A stretch of DNA of 64,000 nt, from the NCBI GenBank assembly GCA_963705545.1, contig CAVPJX010000002.1, positions 310,001 to 374,000 on the forward strand, in the 5' to 3' direction. The stretch's first letter is position 1. Each line of letters opens with the position of its first letter. The DNA is from DATBLY01 sp963705545. Lineage in GTDB: Bacteria; Actinomycetota; UBA4738; HRBIN12. Made by a program: the position numbers and the translations under genes. A model generated the notes under the pieces. The model searched no databases and was not told where the DNA came from. It saw only the letters and a program-made list of their open reading frames with translations. This document shows positions 52,301-64,000 of the stretch, one piece after another.

Positions 52301-52330
52301 TTGACGCGCTCGGAGGGCCCCGCCTATACT
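52301..52330 (+). promoter_or_regulatory. Promoter of the ATP synthase operon
   Basis: TTGACG (52301-52306), an 18-base spacer and TATACT (52325-52330), the best promoter match in the window. Nine bases separate the -10 from ATG 52340 and there is no ribosome site, so the first gene is probably read from a leaderless message. Confidence 0.65.
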
Positions 52331-52339
52331 TGCCGTCCC

Positions 52340-52570
52340 ATGACCGCCCCCGAACGTCGCGCCGACGCGTGGGAGGGCATGGGGACCGGCTGGGCGATCA
52401 CCTCGACGATGATCGGCGGGATCGCCACCCTCGGCCTGGTGGGCTACCTGATCGATCGCGTGTTCGGGATCGAGGACGTGTTCCTCGCGATCGGGTTCGT
52501 TGCCGGGGCGGCGGCCGGGGTCTACATCATCTGGCTCCGATACGGGAGGGGAGAGGGTGGCGGAAGCTGA
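52340..52570 (+). CDS. atpZ: AtpZ/AtpI-like small membrane protein
   Basis: A 76-residue protein with two hydrophobic segments (GIATLGLVGYLIDRVF and FLAIGFVAGAAAGVYIIW). Small two-helix proteins of this kind open many atp operons and are thought to help assemble the c-ring or transport Mg. Its end overlaps the start of the next gene by 14 bases. Confidence 0.75.
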   Translation: MTAPERRADAWEGMGTGWAITSTMIGGIATLGLVGYLIDRVFGIEDVFLAIGFVAGAAAGVYIIWLRYGRGEGGGS

Positions 52571-52973
52571 GCCGGAGCGCGAGCTGATCCGTCGGGTCAC
52601 GCCGTTCGCGCCGCCCGCGGCGATCGCCGCCTACGGGATCGGGGCGATCATCGCCGGCGCCGACGCTGGATGGTCCGCCGCGATCGCGGTGGTTCTCGTC
52701 TACCTGAACTTCCTGGCGAACGCGTGGTCGATCGCCTGGGCCGCCCGGTCATCGCCGACGCTGGTCAGCATCGTCGCGATGGGCGGGTACGCGGTCCGGC
52801 TGATCGTCTACACCGTCGCGCTCGTGCTCCTGAACCAGCTCGCGTGGTTCTCGCCGGTGGCGTTCGCGCTCGCGTTGTTGCCCACGGTCGTGGCGCTCCT
52901 GGTCTTCGAGGCGAAGACGCTCTCCGGCCGGATGCAGGCCGACCTGTGGACCTTCGAGGGCGCCGGCCGATGA
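52557..52973 (+). CDS. atpI: ATP synthase-associated protein I (AtpI-like)
   Basis: A 138-residue protein with about four hydrophobic segments, in the place normally taken by AtpI, a chaperone for c-ring assembly. GTG 52557 follows GGGAGGGGAGAG. Assignment rests on topology and position more than on motifs. Its stop overlaps the atpB ATG. Confidence 0.7.
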   Translation: MAEAEPERELIRRVTPFAPPAAIAAYGIGAIIAGADAGWSAAIAVVLVYLNFLANAWSIAWAARSSPTLVSIVAMGGYAVRLIVYTVALVLLNQLAWFSPVAFALALLPTVVALLVFEAKTLSGRMQADLWTFEGAGR

Positions 52974-53764
52974 ACGGGATCCTCGCCGCAACGTTCGAAC
53001 CACCCAGCACCGAGGACTTCGTCTACGGCTGCTGGGGGCCCTCGTTCAAGATCGGGGGCTTCGACCTCTGCTTCAACTTCATCACGTTCCTGGTGACCCT
53101 CACCACGGTGATCGTGCTCGTGCTGTTCATCGTCGCGTTCCGCAAGCCGAAGGTGGTGCCGAGCAAGTTCCAGCTGATGATGGAGCTGGGGGTCCAGTTC
53201 GTTCGCGAGAACATCGCGGAGCCGATGCTCGGCAGCCACGCACGGCCCTTCATGCCGCTCCTGATGGCGTTCTTCTTCTTCATCCTGATCGGGAACCTCT
53301 TCGAGATCGTCCCGGGGATCAACTTCTCCGCGAGCAGCCGGGTCGCCATCCCGCTGGTGCTGGCCCTGGTCTCGTGGTTCACGTACAACACCGTCGGCAT
53401 CCGCAAGCACGGGTTCTTCGGCTACCTCAAACACACGTGCATCATCGATGAGGCCCCGGGGATCCTCCGGTACGGGCTGCTGATGCCGATCGAGTTCATC
53501 TCGAACATCATCGTGCGGCCGATCACCCTCACCGTCCGTCTCACGGCCAACTTCGTCGCGGGCCACTTCCTCCTCGCGATCTTCTTCTTGGGAACCGTGT
53601 TCTTCATCGAGAACGGCCCGAAGACGTGGCCGCTCGTCGCGTTGTCCTTCCCGCTGTCGTTGGCGCTCGTCGGACTCGAGCTCTTCGTGGCGGCACTGCA
53701 AGCGTTCATCTTCGCGGTCCTCAGCGCCTCCTACATCGGGCAGGCGATGGCTGAGGGGCACTAG
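52970..53764 (+). CDS. atpB: ATP synthase subunit a
   Basis: A 264-residue F0 subunit that forms the proton half-channels. The essential Arg is in LTVRLTANFVAGHFLL, and PFMPLLMAFFFFILIGNLF is the conserved earlier helix. It overlaps atpI by four bases. Confidence 0.96.
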   Translation: MNGILAATFEPPSTEDFVYGCWGPSFKIGGFDLCFNFITFLVTLTTVIVLVLFIVAFRKPKVVPSKFQLMMELGVQFVRENIAEPMLGSHARPFMPLLMAFFFFILIGNLFEIVPGINFSASSRVAIPLVLALVSWFTYNTVGIRKHGFFGYLKHTCIIDEAPGILRYGLLMPIEFISNIIVRPITLTVRLTANFVAGHFLLAIFFLGTVFFIENGPKTWPLVALSFPLSLALVGLELFVAALQAFIFAVLSASYIGQAMAEGH

Positions 53765-53778
53765 TAAGGAGGCATCGG

Positions 53779-54024
53779 ATGTTCCAACTCATCGCGCAGG
53801 TCACGGGTGATCTCGACGGCCTCGCCACGATCGGCAAGGGGCTGGTGATCGGCCTCGCCGCGATCGGCCCCGGGATCGGCCTCGGGATCCTGATCGGGAA
53901 GTCCGTGGAGGCCATGGCCAGGCAGCCCGAGTACGCCGGTCAGGTTCGGACCACGATGTTCATCGGGATCGGGCTGATCGAGGCGCTCGCCCTGTTCGGC
54001 ATCGCGTTCTCGTTCATCATCTAG
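53779..54024 (+). CDS. atpE: ATP synthase subunit c
   Basis: An 81-residue hairpin of two helices forming the rotor ring. The first helix has the Gly-rich IGPGIGLGILIG, and the ion-binding Glu is in GLIEALALFG. Absence of the Na-ligand pattern points to proton coupling. AAGGAGG lies before the ATG. Confidence 0.97.
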   Translation: MFQLIAQVTGDLDGLATIGKGLVIGLAAIGPGIGLGILIGKSVEAMARQPEYAGQVRTTMFIGIGLIEALALFGIAFSFII

Positions 54025-54037
54025 AGGGGGAGGTCCG

Positions 54038-54583
54038 ATGCTGGGAACGGTGCACGGGCTCCTCGCCGCGGAGACGAGCGACAAGGAGAACCTCTACCCG
54101 CACGCGGCGGAGCTGATCGTCGGCGCGGTGGCCTTCGCGATCATCTTCTTCTTCATGTGGAAGTGGGTCCTGCCCCGCGTGAACGTGCTCCTGGAGCAGC
54201 GGCGCGAGCAGATCCAGGGTGAGATGGAGAAGGCGGAGCAGGCTCATCAGGAGGCCGACTCCGAGCTCGCGCGATATCGGGAGCAGCTCGCCAACGCGCG
54301 CGAGGAGGCCAATCGGATCATCGAGGAGGCGCGGCAGACCGCCGCGCAGCTGCAGCTCGACCTGCAGGCGCGCGCCGAACACGAGTCGCAGGCGACGGTG
54401 GCCCGCGCGCAGGAGGAGATCCGCGCCGAGCGAGACCGCGTGTTCCAGGAGCTGCGCGCGCAGGTCGCCGAGATCGCCGTCGGCCTGGCCGGCAAGGTCG
54501 TCGGGCGGTCCCTGGACGCGAGCACCCACGAGCGCTTGATCGACGAGTACATCGACCAGGTCCAGCGCGGCGGGCAGAACTGA
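54038..54583 (+). CDS. atpF: ATP synthase subunit b
   Basis: A 181-residue peripheral-stalk protein: one N-terminal helix in the membrane (LIVGAVAFAIIFFFMWKWV) and a long charged coiled coil. A short N-terminal extension precedes the helix. One copy only, so the stalk is a homodimer. Confidence 0.95.
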   Translation: MLGTVHGLLAAETSDKENLYPHAAELIVGAVAFAIIFFFMWKWVLPRVNVLLEQRREQIQGEMEKAEQAHQEADSELARYREQLANAREEANRIIEEARQTAAQLQLDLQARAEHESQATVARAQEEIRAERDRVFQELRAQVAEIAVGLAGKVVGRSLDASTHERLIDEYIDQVQRGGQN

Positions 54584-54584
54584 C

Positions 54585-55129
54585 GTGACGGCCAACGGGA
54601 ACGTCGTCGCCGACGGCTACGCGCAGGCGCTCTTCGCCGTGGCGCACGCCGAGGGCGCGCTGCCTACCGTGGAGGACGAGCTGTACGCGTTCGGCAAGGC
54701 GCTCGAGACGAACACGCGGCTGCGCGAGGCGCTGACCGATGCCGAGCTCCCGGCCGAGAACAAGAAGGCCGTCGTGGCCGAGCTCCTCGGCGATCGTGCC
54801 CACCCGGTGACCGCGACCCTGCTGGGGTTCGTGATCGACGCCGGCCGGGCGCGCGAGATCCCGAAGATCGTCGAGGGCCTCGCCCAGATGGCGTCGGCCG
54901 AGCGCGAGCACGCCCTGGCCGAGGTGCGGGTCGCGATCCCGTTGACCGCGGAGCAGCGGCAGCGCCTCGCGGAGGCGCTCTCGCGTGCCACGGGCCGAGA
55001 GGTGGACGTCCAGGTCGTGGTCGACCCGTCCGTGGTAGGGGGGGCGATCGCGCGCGTCGGTGACGAGGTGTTCGACGGCTCGATCGCGAGCCGCCTCGAG
55101 GACGCGAAGCAGGCACTAGGGAGCGTGTG

Positions 55130-55130
<1 letters not shown>
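54585..55130 (+). CDS. atpH: ATP synthase subunit delta
   Basis: A 181-residue stalk subunit joining b to the catalytic head. YAQALFAVAHAEG opens the N-terminal helical domain and VVDPSVVGGAIARVGDEVFDGS is the conserved C-terminal part. It is a separate gene, not the b-delta fusion found in mycobacteria. Start GTG 54585, one base after atpF. Confidence 0.95.
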
Positions 55131-56824
<1,694 letters not shown>

Positions 56825-56827
56825 GCG

Positions 56828-57721
56828 ATGGGCGCCAAGCTCCGCGTCGTCCGTCGGCGGATCCGCTCGGTCCAGTCGACGCAGAAGGTGACCCGGGCGA
56901 TGGAGCTGATCGCGTCCTCGCGGATCGTCAAGGCGCAGCAGCGGGTGGAGGCCTCGCGTCCGTACGCGATCCAGCTGACCGCGGCGATGGAGGACGTGGC
57001 CCGCCAGACCGGCTCGACCGCGCATCCCCTGTTGGAGGAACGCGAGCCGCAGCGTCGCGTGGGCGTCCTCGCGATCACCTCGGACCGAGGCCTCGCCGGC
57101 GCCTACAACGCGAACATCATGAAGATCGCCGAGCAGCTGCTGGCGGGGGTCGCCCGGCGCGGCCTGGAGCCCGTGCTCTACGTGGTGGGCAAGAAGGGCA
57201 TCGGGTACTTCCGGTTCCGGCAGGTGCCGATGCGCCAGACCTGGCAGGGCTTCAGCGAGGTCCCGCCCTTCGCCGAGGCCGAGCGGATCGGCCGGGCCAT
57301 CATCGACGACTTCGCCGCCGGCGAGATCGACGAGCTGCACTGCGCCTACACCGACTTCAGGTCCGCGTTCACGCTGCGGGCGACCTCGCAGCGGTTCCTG
57401 CCGATCGCGCCCCACGAGGTGACCGGGACCGGCATCGAGGCGGTCCCGGCCGAGTACCTGTTCGAACCAGAGCCGCAGGAGATCCTCGATCACCTGCTGC
57501 CCCAGTACGTCATCACGCGCGTGTACGCGGCACTGCTCGAGTCGGCGGCGTCAGAGAACGCGTCCCGTCGCCGGGCGATGAAGGCGGCGACCGACAACGC
57601 GGACGACCTGATCAAGGTCCTGACACGCCAGGCCAACCGGGCACGCCAGGACGAGATCACCACCGAGATCATGGAGATCGTGGGCGGGGCGGAAGCGCTC
57701 GCCGCGACGGCGGAGGAGTGA
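56828..57721 (+). CDS. atpG: ATP synthase subunit gamma
   Basis: A 297-residue central-shaft subunit with the N-terminal coiled coil (LRVVRRRIRSVQSTQKVTRAM, trimmed), the Rossmann-like middle (ITSDRGLAGAYN) and the C-terminal signature ENASRRRAMKAATDNADDL. It lies between atpA and atpD in the usual order. Confidence 0.96.
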   Translation: MGAKLRVVRRRIRSVQSTQKVTRAMELIASSRIVKAQQRVEASRPYAIQLTAAMEDVARQTGSTAHPLLEEREPQRRVGVLAITSDRGLAGAYNANIMKIAEQLLAGVARRGLEPVLYVVGKKGIGYFRFRQVPMRQTWQGFSEVPPFAEAERIGRAIIDDFAAGEIDELHCAYTDFRSAFTLRATSQRFLPIAPHEVTGTGIEAVPAEYLFEPEPQEILDHLLPQYVITRVYAALLESAASENASRRRAMKAATDNADDLIKVLTRQANRARQDEITTEIMEIVGGAEALAATAEE

Positions 57722-57724
57722 GGT

Positions 57725-59152
<1,428 letters not shown>

Positions 59153-59155
59153 CCC

Positions 59156-59575
59156 GTGCCGCTCGAGGTGCGCCTGGTCACGCCCGAACGCGAGGTCTGG
59201 GTCGGAGAGGCCCAGATGCTGATCGCGCGCGGCGTGGAGGGCGAGGTCGGGATCCTGGCCGGTCACGCGCCGATGCTGGTGCGCCTGGCGATCGGCCCGC
59301 TGCGGATCGTGCGCGATGGGGACGAGGTCGTCATCGCCGTCGTCGACGGGGGGTTCCTCCACGTCGGGACGCACGGGGGCGTGACCCGCGCGGACGTGCT
59401 GGCGGCCTACGCCGAGCTCCGGGGCGAGATCGACCTCGAGGCGGCCCGCGCCCGCGCGGCCGAGCTCGAGGACCGGCTGCGTCAAGCCCGCGACACCGAG
59501 CTGGCCGAGGCCGAGATCGTGGCCGCGAAGGCCGAGCTCCAGAAGGCGCTCGTACGGGTCAACCTCGCCGGCTGA
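59156..59575 (+). CDS. atpC: ATP synthase subunit epsilon
   Basis: A 139-residue subunit: N-terminal beta sandwich (LEVRLVTPEREVWVGEA, GEVGILAGHAPM) and a C-terminal helical hairpin that can brake ATP hydrolysis. It starts at GTG 59156 and is the last gene of the atp operon. Confidence 0.95.
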   Translation: MPLEVRLVTPEREVWVGEAQMLIARGVEGEVGILAGHAPMLVRLAIGPLRIVRDGDEVVIAVVDGGFLHVGTHGGVTRADVLAAYAELRGEIDLEAARARAAELEDRLRQARDTELAEAEIVAAKAELQKALVRVNLAG

Positions 59576-59636
59576 GGTCGCGCGAGGTCGCACAGGAACG
59601 ACACGCGCCCTCCGCGGTCGGCGGGGCCGTGGACGC

Positions 59637-59642
59637 TAGCAT
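59637..59642 (+). promoter_or_regulatory. -10-like element of murA
   Basis: TAGCAT followed by nine bases and ATG 59652 with no clear ribosome site, matching the leaderless pattern seen across the window. It suggests that murA is transcribed separately from atp. Confidence 0.4.
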
Positions 59643-59651
59643 CGAGGTCCG

Positions 59652-60920
59652 ATGGACCGCCTGTGGGTGACCGGCGGCGCCAGGCTCGCGGGATCCGTGC
59701 GGGTCTCCGGCGCCAAGAACTCCGCACTCAAGCTGATGGCGGCGTCCCTGTTGGCGCCGGGCCGCAGCGTGGTGCGCAACGTGCCGAGGATCCGGGACTG
59801 CGCGGTGATGGCCGAGATGCTCGAGCACTTCGGTGTGCGCGTCCGCCTGCAGGACGGCGTGGCCGAGCTCGACGCGAGCGACGTCCATGACGTGGAGGCC
59901 CCCGACGACCTCGTGCGTCAGATGCGCGCATCGATCGTCGTGCTGGGACCGCTGCTCGCCCGGTGCGGACGGGCTCGCGTGTCGCTGCCGGGGGGCGACG
60001 AGATCGGCGCGCGTCCCGTCGACCTGCACGTTCGCGGGCTCGAGCGGATGGGGGCGGCGATCCGGTCCGAGCACGGATTCCTGGTGGCCGAGGCGGACGA
60101 GCTCCACGGGGCCGCGATCACGCTCGACTATCCGAGCGTCACCGCGACCGAGAACCTGATGTTCGCGGCGGTGCGAGCCCGCGGGACGACCGTGATCGAC
60201 AACGCGGCGCGCGAACCCGAGATCGCGGACGTGGCGGCGTACCTCGTGTCGATGGGGGCGCGCATCGACGGCGCCGGGGCCAGCACGATCGAGATCGAGG
60301 GGGTGGATACGTTCGCTCCCGCCGACCACACGTCGATCCCCGATCGGATCGAGGCCGGCACGTGGGCCGCCGCCGCCGTCATCACCCAAGGCGACGTCAC
60401 GGTCGCGAACGCGCGGCCCGAGCACATGGAGCTCTTCCTCGCCAAGCTCGCCGACGCCGGAGCCGAGATCTCGGTGTCGGATGCGGGGCTCCGCATCCGA
60501 CAGCCGTCACGCGCACGCGCCGTCGACTTCGTGACCCTGCCCTATCCGGGGATCGCGACGGACTTCCAGCCGATCCTGCTGGCGATGCTCGCGACGGCGG
60601 ACGGCACCTCGATCGTCACCGAGAACGTGTTCGAGGGGCGGTTCCTGTATGTGGGGGAGTTGCTGCGCATGGGCGCCGACATCCGGACCGAAGGCCACCA
60701 TGCGGTGATCCGGGGCGTGCCCCGCCTGTCCGCGGCGCCGGTCCGGGCGCTCGACATCCGCGCGGGCGCCGCGATGGTGCTGGCCGGCCTCGGGGCCGAG
60801 GGCGTCACCGAGGTCACCGACATGTCGCACGTCGACCGCGGCTACGAGGACTTCGAGGCGAAGCTCGCATCGCTCGGCGCCGAGGTCCGGCGCGAGCGCG
60901 AGCTCGTCGAGCTCGCGTGA
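59652..60920 (+). CDS. murA: UDP-N-acetylglucosamine 1-carboxyvinyltransferase, Asp variant
   Basis: A 422-residue enzyme for the first committed step of peptidoglycan synthesis. SGAKNSALKLMAASLLA and the active-site loop LPGGDEIGARPVDLH are seen. The residue that is Cys115 in E. coli, the fosfomycin target, is Asp116 here (codon 59997-59999), as in M. tuberculosis MurA, so fosfomycin insensitivity is expected. The gene is followed directly by a decayed membrane-protein gene. Confidence 0.96.
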   Translation: MDRLWVTGGARLAGSVRVSGAKNSALKLMAASLLAPGRSVVRNVPRIRDCAVMAEMLEHFGVRVRLQDGVAELDASDVHDVEAPDDLVRQMRASIVVLGPLLARCGRARVSLPGGDEIGARPVDLHVRGLERMGAAIRSEHGFLVAEADELHGAAITLDYPSVTATENLMFAAVRARGTTVIDNAAREPEIADVAAYLVSMGARIDGAGASTIEIEGVDTFAPADHTSIPDRIEAGTWAAAAVITQGDVTVANARPEHMELFLAKLADAGAEISVSDAGLRIRQPSRARAVDFVTLPYPGIATDFQPILLAMLATADGTSIVTENVFEGRFLYVGELLRMGADIRTEGHHAVIRGVPRLSAAPVRALDIRAGAAMVLAGLGAEGVTEVTDMSHVDRGYEDFEAKLASLGAEVRRERELVELA

Positions 60921-62679
60921 GCCGAGCCGCGCGGCGGGCCAGGCTGTCGCGCTCGCCGCGGGCTCGGCACCGACTCCGGGGGGATGGTCGCGGGCACAGG
61001 CGGTCGCGGTCGTCGCTCCGTCGGGCTCGGCGATGCGGACACCAATCGCCCGACCTGGTCGTCGGCGTCCGGCAGGCGTCGCTGACCGGCGGGCTGGGCT
61101 CCGTCGTGGCTCGTCCACGCCGGGTGACTCGCATCCGTCGTCGACCGCGCTCGGGAGCGGAGGAGCGGCGTCGAGGTCGTGACGGGCGGCCGCCTCCGTG
61201 GACGAGCTGACGCGGGTCCTCGCTCCGGGGTCCGGCTCGGGACGCCGGGGAGCTCCGATCCGACCTGACGGCGTTCCTCGACGACGTCGACGGGTCGGCA
61301 TGCGCTCATCGTCATCGACACGACGCCGCCACCGGGTGACCCACGTTGGCTGGGTGCCGTGCACGGTGGAGGACAACGCCGAAGCGCTGCTGCGCGACGC
61401 GTTGGCCCGAACGGAGGCGATCTAGCCGTCATCGACCACACGTTGACCTCGGACTCGACCCATCGTGCAGGGGTCGTGACCTCGGCCGACGTCGCGGAGA
61501 CCGCGATCGACGCGTCGGCGACGACGCTCGACGAGGACCCCGGCGGGCTCTAGCATCCGAGGTGGTCGACGGACCGCCCGCCGGTCGGCCTGTACGAGCG
61601 GTACCTCGCTCAACGTCGGCTCGTCGTACCGATCGGCTCGTCACCGGGCCTGTACGCGTTGGTCGCGGCCCTGCTCGGCCTGATCCTGCTGTTCGGCCGC
61701 GCCGGCTCGGCGGAGGTTCGGTCGTTCGCCGGGTGGGCTGCGATCTCCGTCGTCCCGCTCGCGGCATCGCCTCATGCTCGTCGGGCCACCTCGATCGGCT
61801 GACGTTCGCGACCGTGACCTGGCGTTCCTGACGGACCGTCACGCTCCTCGCGTTGCTCGCGATGGTCCCGATCCGGCGCGCTCGCGGGCCGCTCGCCGCG
61901 ATCGCCGCACTCGGCGTGGGGCTGCTCGTGATGTTCGTCGTCGAGGCGTACTTCGGGTGGACCGCGACCCTCACGCCGCTGCTGGGCGGCGCTCAGCTCG
62001 ACGGCGGACGGTTCTTCGGACTCCCGAACGTCCAGATCGGCTTGCTGATGGGTGCGTCCATCTACGTCGCCCAGCGGATCCGGAGCGCCGGAGCCGGCGT
62101 CGCGCTGGTGTTGGCGGCCGCGCTGTTCGCCGGGCTCCCGTGGACCGGATCGAACATCGGTGCCGCGGTCACGATCGCCGCCGCCGCGGGGATCTGGTGG
62201 GGACTCCGTGCAGACGGCGAGCCGGCTGCGGCCGATGACGATCGTGCGGGTGCTTGTCACCGTCGCCGGAACGGTGGTCGTCGTCGTCGTCGCCCACCGA
62301 TACCTGACCGACACGCCGACCCACATCTCCCGGTTCGCGAGCGACACGGGTGGGCTCGGTGCGGCTGTGGCAGAAGTTCGTCGACCGCCTGGAGGTCGGG
62401 GCGGACCTGATCGCGCGGAACCCGCTCGGGCTGATCCCGGTCCTCGGCACCCTGGCCACGCTCTGGCTCGTCCTGCGGCCGCCGTCGGCGCTCCGGCCGA
62501 GCCTCACCGCGCACCCGGCGTGGCGCGACGGCCTGGTCACGATCCTCGTCGGGAGTTTGATCGCCTACGTCGCGAACGACTCCGGCGCGGCCGCGATCGG
62601 CCTCGGCTTCGGCACGGCCCTCGGCGGACTCCTGTACGTGTCGCTCGCGGACGCACCCGCGAAGATGGAGGCATCGTGA
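60917..62679 (+). pseudogene. Frameshift-ridden membrane-protein gene
   Basis: No intact gene spans these 1.76 kb, but codon-like GC pattern and recognisable fragments run through all three plus frames in consistent order. Examples: DLVVGVRQASLTGGLG (61052), SDLTAFLDDVDGSA (61250, next frame), ALIVIDTTPPPGDPRWLG (61302, third frame), HTLTSDSTHRAGVVTSADV (about 61435), GLYERYLAQRRLVVPIG (about 61590), FFGLPNVQIGLLMGASI (about 62016) and DLIARNPLGLIPVLGTLAT (about 62407). I count roughly ten frame changes and two in-frame stops (61551-61553, 61829-61831). It looks like an exported alkaline-phosphatase-like domain followed by a multi-helix membrane domain (family inferred). The first GTG would overlap the murA stop, and its stop overlaps the CPBP start. 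Confidence 0.7.
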
Positions 62680-63473
62680 ACGCCCCCATCCCTCCCCGCC
62701 CCGATCTGGCTCCGACGGCCTCGCCGACCGACCGGCTGGCTCCCTCCGGTCGTCCGCTCGCGACCTGGTCCTGGTGGGAGTCGATCGGCCTGTACGTGGT
62801 GACGTTCCTGATCGCGGGCTTCGCGATCATCCCGATCATCGTGCTGATGGGGGACCAGGAGCAGGGGACGGGTCTCGGCGCGGCCGGGATCGCCTCCACC
62901 ATCGCGGCGGACCTGCTGATGGCGGCGCTGTGGGTCTGGTGGTTGCAGCGCCGCCATCGGGAGTGGCGCGAGAGCATCGTGCTCGTTCCGGAGCCCGACC
63001 GGCGTTGGCGGGACATCGGCACCGGTGTCGCCGTCGGGCTCCTCCTGGTCCCGGCGGTGGGGCTCGTGAGCCTCACGCTCCAGGGCGCCCTCTCCGGCCT
63101 CCTCGACCGGGACATCAGCGCCCCGCAGCAGGTCTCGTCGGACCTGTCGGGGCTGGCCGCCGCGGGGGCGGTGCTCCTGGCCGTCGTGATCGCGCCGCTC
63201 ACGGAGGAGTTCTTCTTCCGGGGGATCCTGTTCCGCTCGCTCCGCGACCGCCGCGGCAGCTTCTGGATCGCGGCGTTCGGGTCGGCGATCCCGTGGGGGA
63301 TCGTGCACGTGACCACCGCGCCGTGGGAGGAGAACCTCCTCCTCCAGCTCCCGATCGCCTCTATGGGGATCGTGCTGGCCTGGCTGTACGACCGCCGCGG
63401 CAACCTCACCGCGAACGTCGTGGCCCACATGACGTTCAACGCGCTCGGCATCGCGCTGATCCTGTCTGGCTGA
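62676..63473 (+). CDS. CPBP family intramembrane metalloprotease
   Basis: A 265-residue membrane protein with about seven hydrophobic segments and the CPBP motifs TEEFFFRG (about 178), IPWGIVH and HMTFN. The family includes CAAX-type prenyl proteases and bacteriocin-immunity proteins; the substrate is unknown. GTG 62676 overlaps the stop of the pseudogene, so this gene was probably once coupled to it and may now depend on read-through. Confidence 0.88.
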   Translation: MNAPIPPRPDLAPTASPTDRLAPSGRPLATWSWWESIGLYVVTFLIAGFAIIPIIVLMGDQEQGTGLGAAGIASTIAADLLMAALWVWWLQRRHREWRESIVLVPEPDRRWRDIGTGVAVGLLLVPAVGLVSLTLQGALSGLLDRDISAPQQVSSDLSGLAAAGAVLLAVVIAPLTEEFFFRGILFRSLRDRRGSFWIAAFGSAIPWGIVHVTTAPWEENLLLQLPIASMGIVLAWLYDRRGNLTANVVAHMTFNALGIALILSG

Positions 63474-63516
63474 GCCCGTCTGGCCGACCTGGGCTCGAGG
63501 CGGCGATACTCGTCGC

Positions 63517-64000
63517 GTGCGTGACCCTGGCAGCGGCCTCGAGGTGTTCGGCGGGTCGCCGGGTCGCGTCCCGGCCGCGACGATCGCCGCGCGCCGCGTC
63601 GCCGACGTCCGCGAACGTCCTCACGACCGGCTGGACCTGCTCCGGTCGTCCTACGCGCCACCACCCGGTGCCGCGCCGCTGCATCTCCGGTACTCGCACG
63701 CGGCGCTCGCGTTCATGGGCTGGCAGCTGCGGCGTGGCCTCCTCAACCCGCTCGATCACGCGCGTCCGGGCAGCCCGTGGTGGAGGGCGGTCAACGAACG
63801 GCTGTTGCGCGACACCTGCGAGGCGCGCTCGCGCATCCTGGGCCACCCGGGCCCGGCGTCGTCGCCCAGCGTCGAGCCGTCGGTCCGCTTCGCCCGTCAG
63901 CCTTCGGCGCGCAGGTGGTACCTGGCCCACAACGTCACCATCGTTCGTGCGTACCTCGACCACCGCGACCTGGCCGAGCGCGAGAACCGGGTCGAGCGCT
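63517..64000 (+). CDS. Conserved-looking hypothetical protein, 3' truncated by the window edge
   Basis: The frame runs open from GTG 63517 to the window end (161 residues seen). Features: RYSHAALAFMGWQLRRGLLN, then PGSPWWRAVNERLLRDTCEA, a Pro/Ser-rich spacer and WYLAHNVTIVRAYLDHRDLA. The Trp/Arg-rich helices look like a conserved domain, but I cannot name the family. GATACT lies six bases upstream of the GTG, the same leaderless layout as elsewhere. An open frame on the other strand (63436-63963) is its shadow. Confidence 0.7.
   Translation, partial: MRDPGSGLEVFGGSPGRVPAATIAARRVADVRERPHDRLDLLRSSYAPPPGAAPLHLRYSHAALAFMGWQLRRGLLNPLDHARPGSPWWRAVNERLLRDTCEARSRILGHPGPASSPSVEPSVRFARQPSARRWYLAHNVTIVRAYLDHRDLAERENRVER

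Noticed and set aside
61198..61553. Two small open frames of 75 and 64 codons in the region after murA
   Set aside because: They are pieces of the frameshifted gene; neighbouring frames continue the same protein, and none has a start signal.

Overview
The window is GC-rich, densely coding bacterial DNA that points to the phylum Actinomycetota. The evidence is a WhiB regulator, a mycothiol-dependent-type maleylpyruvate isomerase homologue, a bacterial proteasome activator (Bpa/PafE), MurA with Asp in place of the catalytic Cys, and many genes that look leaderless. The class cannot be fixed from the sequence. The cyclic 2,3-diphosphoglycerate genes and the DUF1385 protein next to rpmE recall deep lineages such as Rubrobacter or Thermoleophilia more than Streptomyces or Mycobacterium (inference). 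There is one tRNA (Arg-CCG), no rRNA, no CRISPR array and no mobile element.

Layout. 1-13.2 kb: housekeeping and repair genes. These are nth (5' truncated), whiB, a GDPD phosphodiesterase, gabT, GNATs, an ABC-F protein, a type 5 uracil-DNA glycosylase, an ABC exporter, a MarR regulator, a DUF309 protein, a methyltransferase, and divergent pyrE/pyrD that share one -10 element. 13.3-17.6 kb: a first polyamine-type ABC importer (potADBC), followed by bpa, whose conserved C-terminus is hidden by a one-base indel. 18.1-26.6 kb, mostly minus strand: an M20 peptidase, a DHODH-like protein coupled to a 1225-residue NifJ-type pyruvate oxidoreductase, osmC, pdxH, a lipoprotein and the tRNA. 26.7-33.8 kb: response regulator, argS, lysA fused to a GNAT domain, hom, thrC (frameshifted) and thrB. 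Nearly all of these overlap by a few bases.

33.9-39.5 kb: a metallophosphoesterase, then a coupled operon for cyclic 2,3-diphosphoglycerate synthesis (cpgS, 2-phosphoglycerate kinase) with a transaldolase, leading into rho and rpmE. 39.7-47.7 kb: DUF1385 protein, DivIVA-like protein, prfA, prmC, sua5, LMW phosphatase, rpiB, glyA and wecA. 47.9-52.2 kb: a second potADBC importer, whose binding protein has a Tat-type rather than Sec-type lipoprotein signal. 52.3-59.6 kb: the complete ATP synthase operon (atpZ-I-B-E-F-H-A-G-D-C) behind a strong promoter and a perfect Rex-type operator palindrome. 59.7-64 kb: murA, a heavily frameshifted membrane-protein pseudogene, a CPBP protease, and a truncated conserved hypothetical gene.

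The genes connect in three ways. Two polyamine importers plus a GABA-type aminotransferase suggest use of putrescine or GABA-like compounds. The aspartate-family segment (lysA-hom-thrC-thrB) makes lysine, methionine and threonine precursors. NifJ, the putative Rex site and the ATP synthase point to redox-linked energy metabolism. The most noteworthy observations are the cDPG operon, the LysA-GNAT fusion, the Rex palindrome upstream of atp, the symmetric pyrE/pyrD -10, the masked GQYL tail of Bpa, and the recurrent leaderless start pattern.
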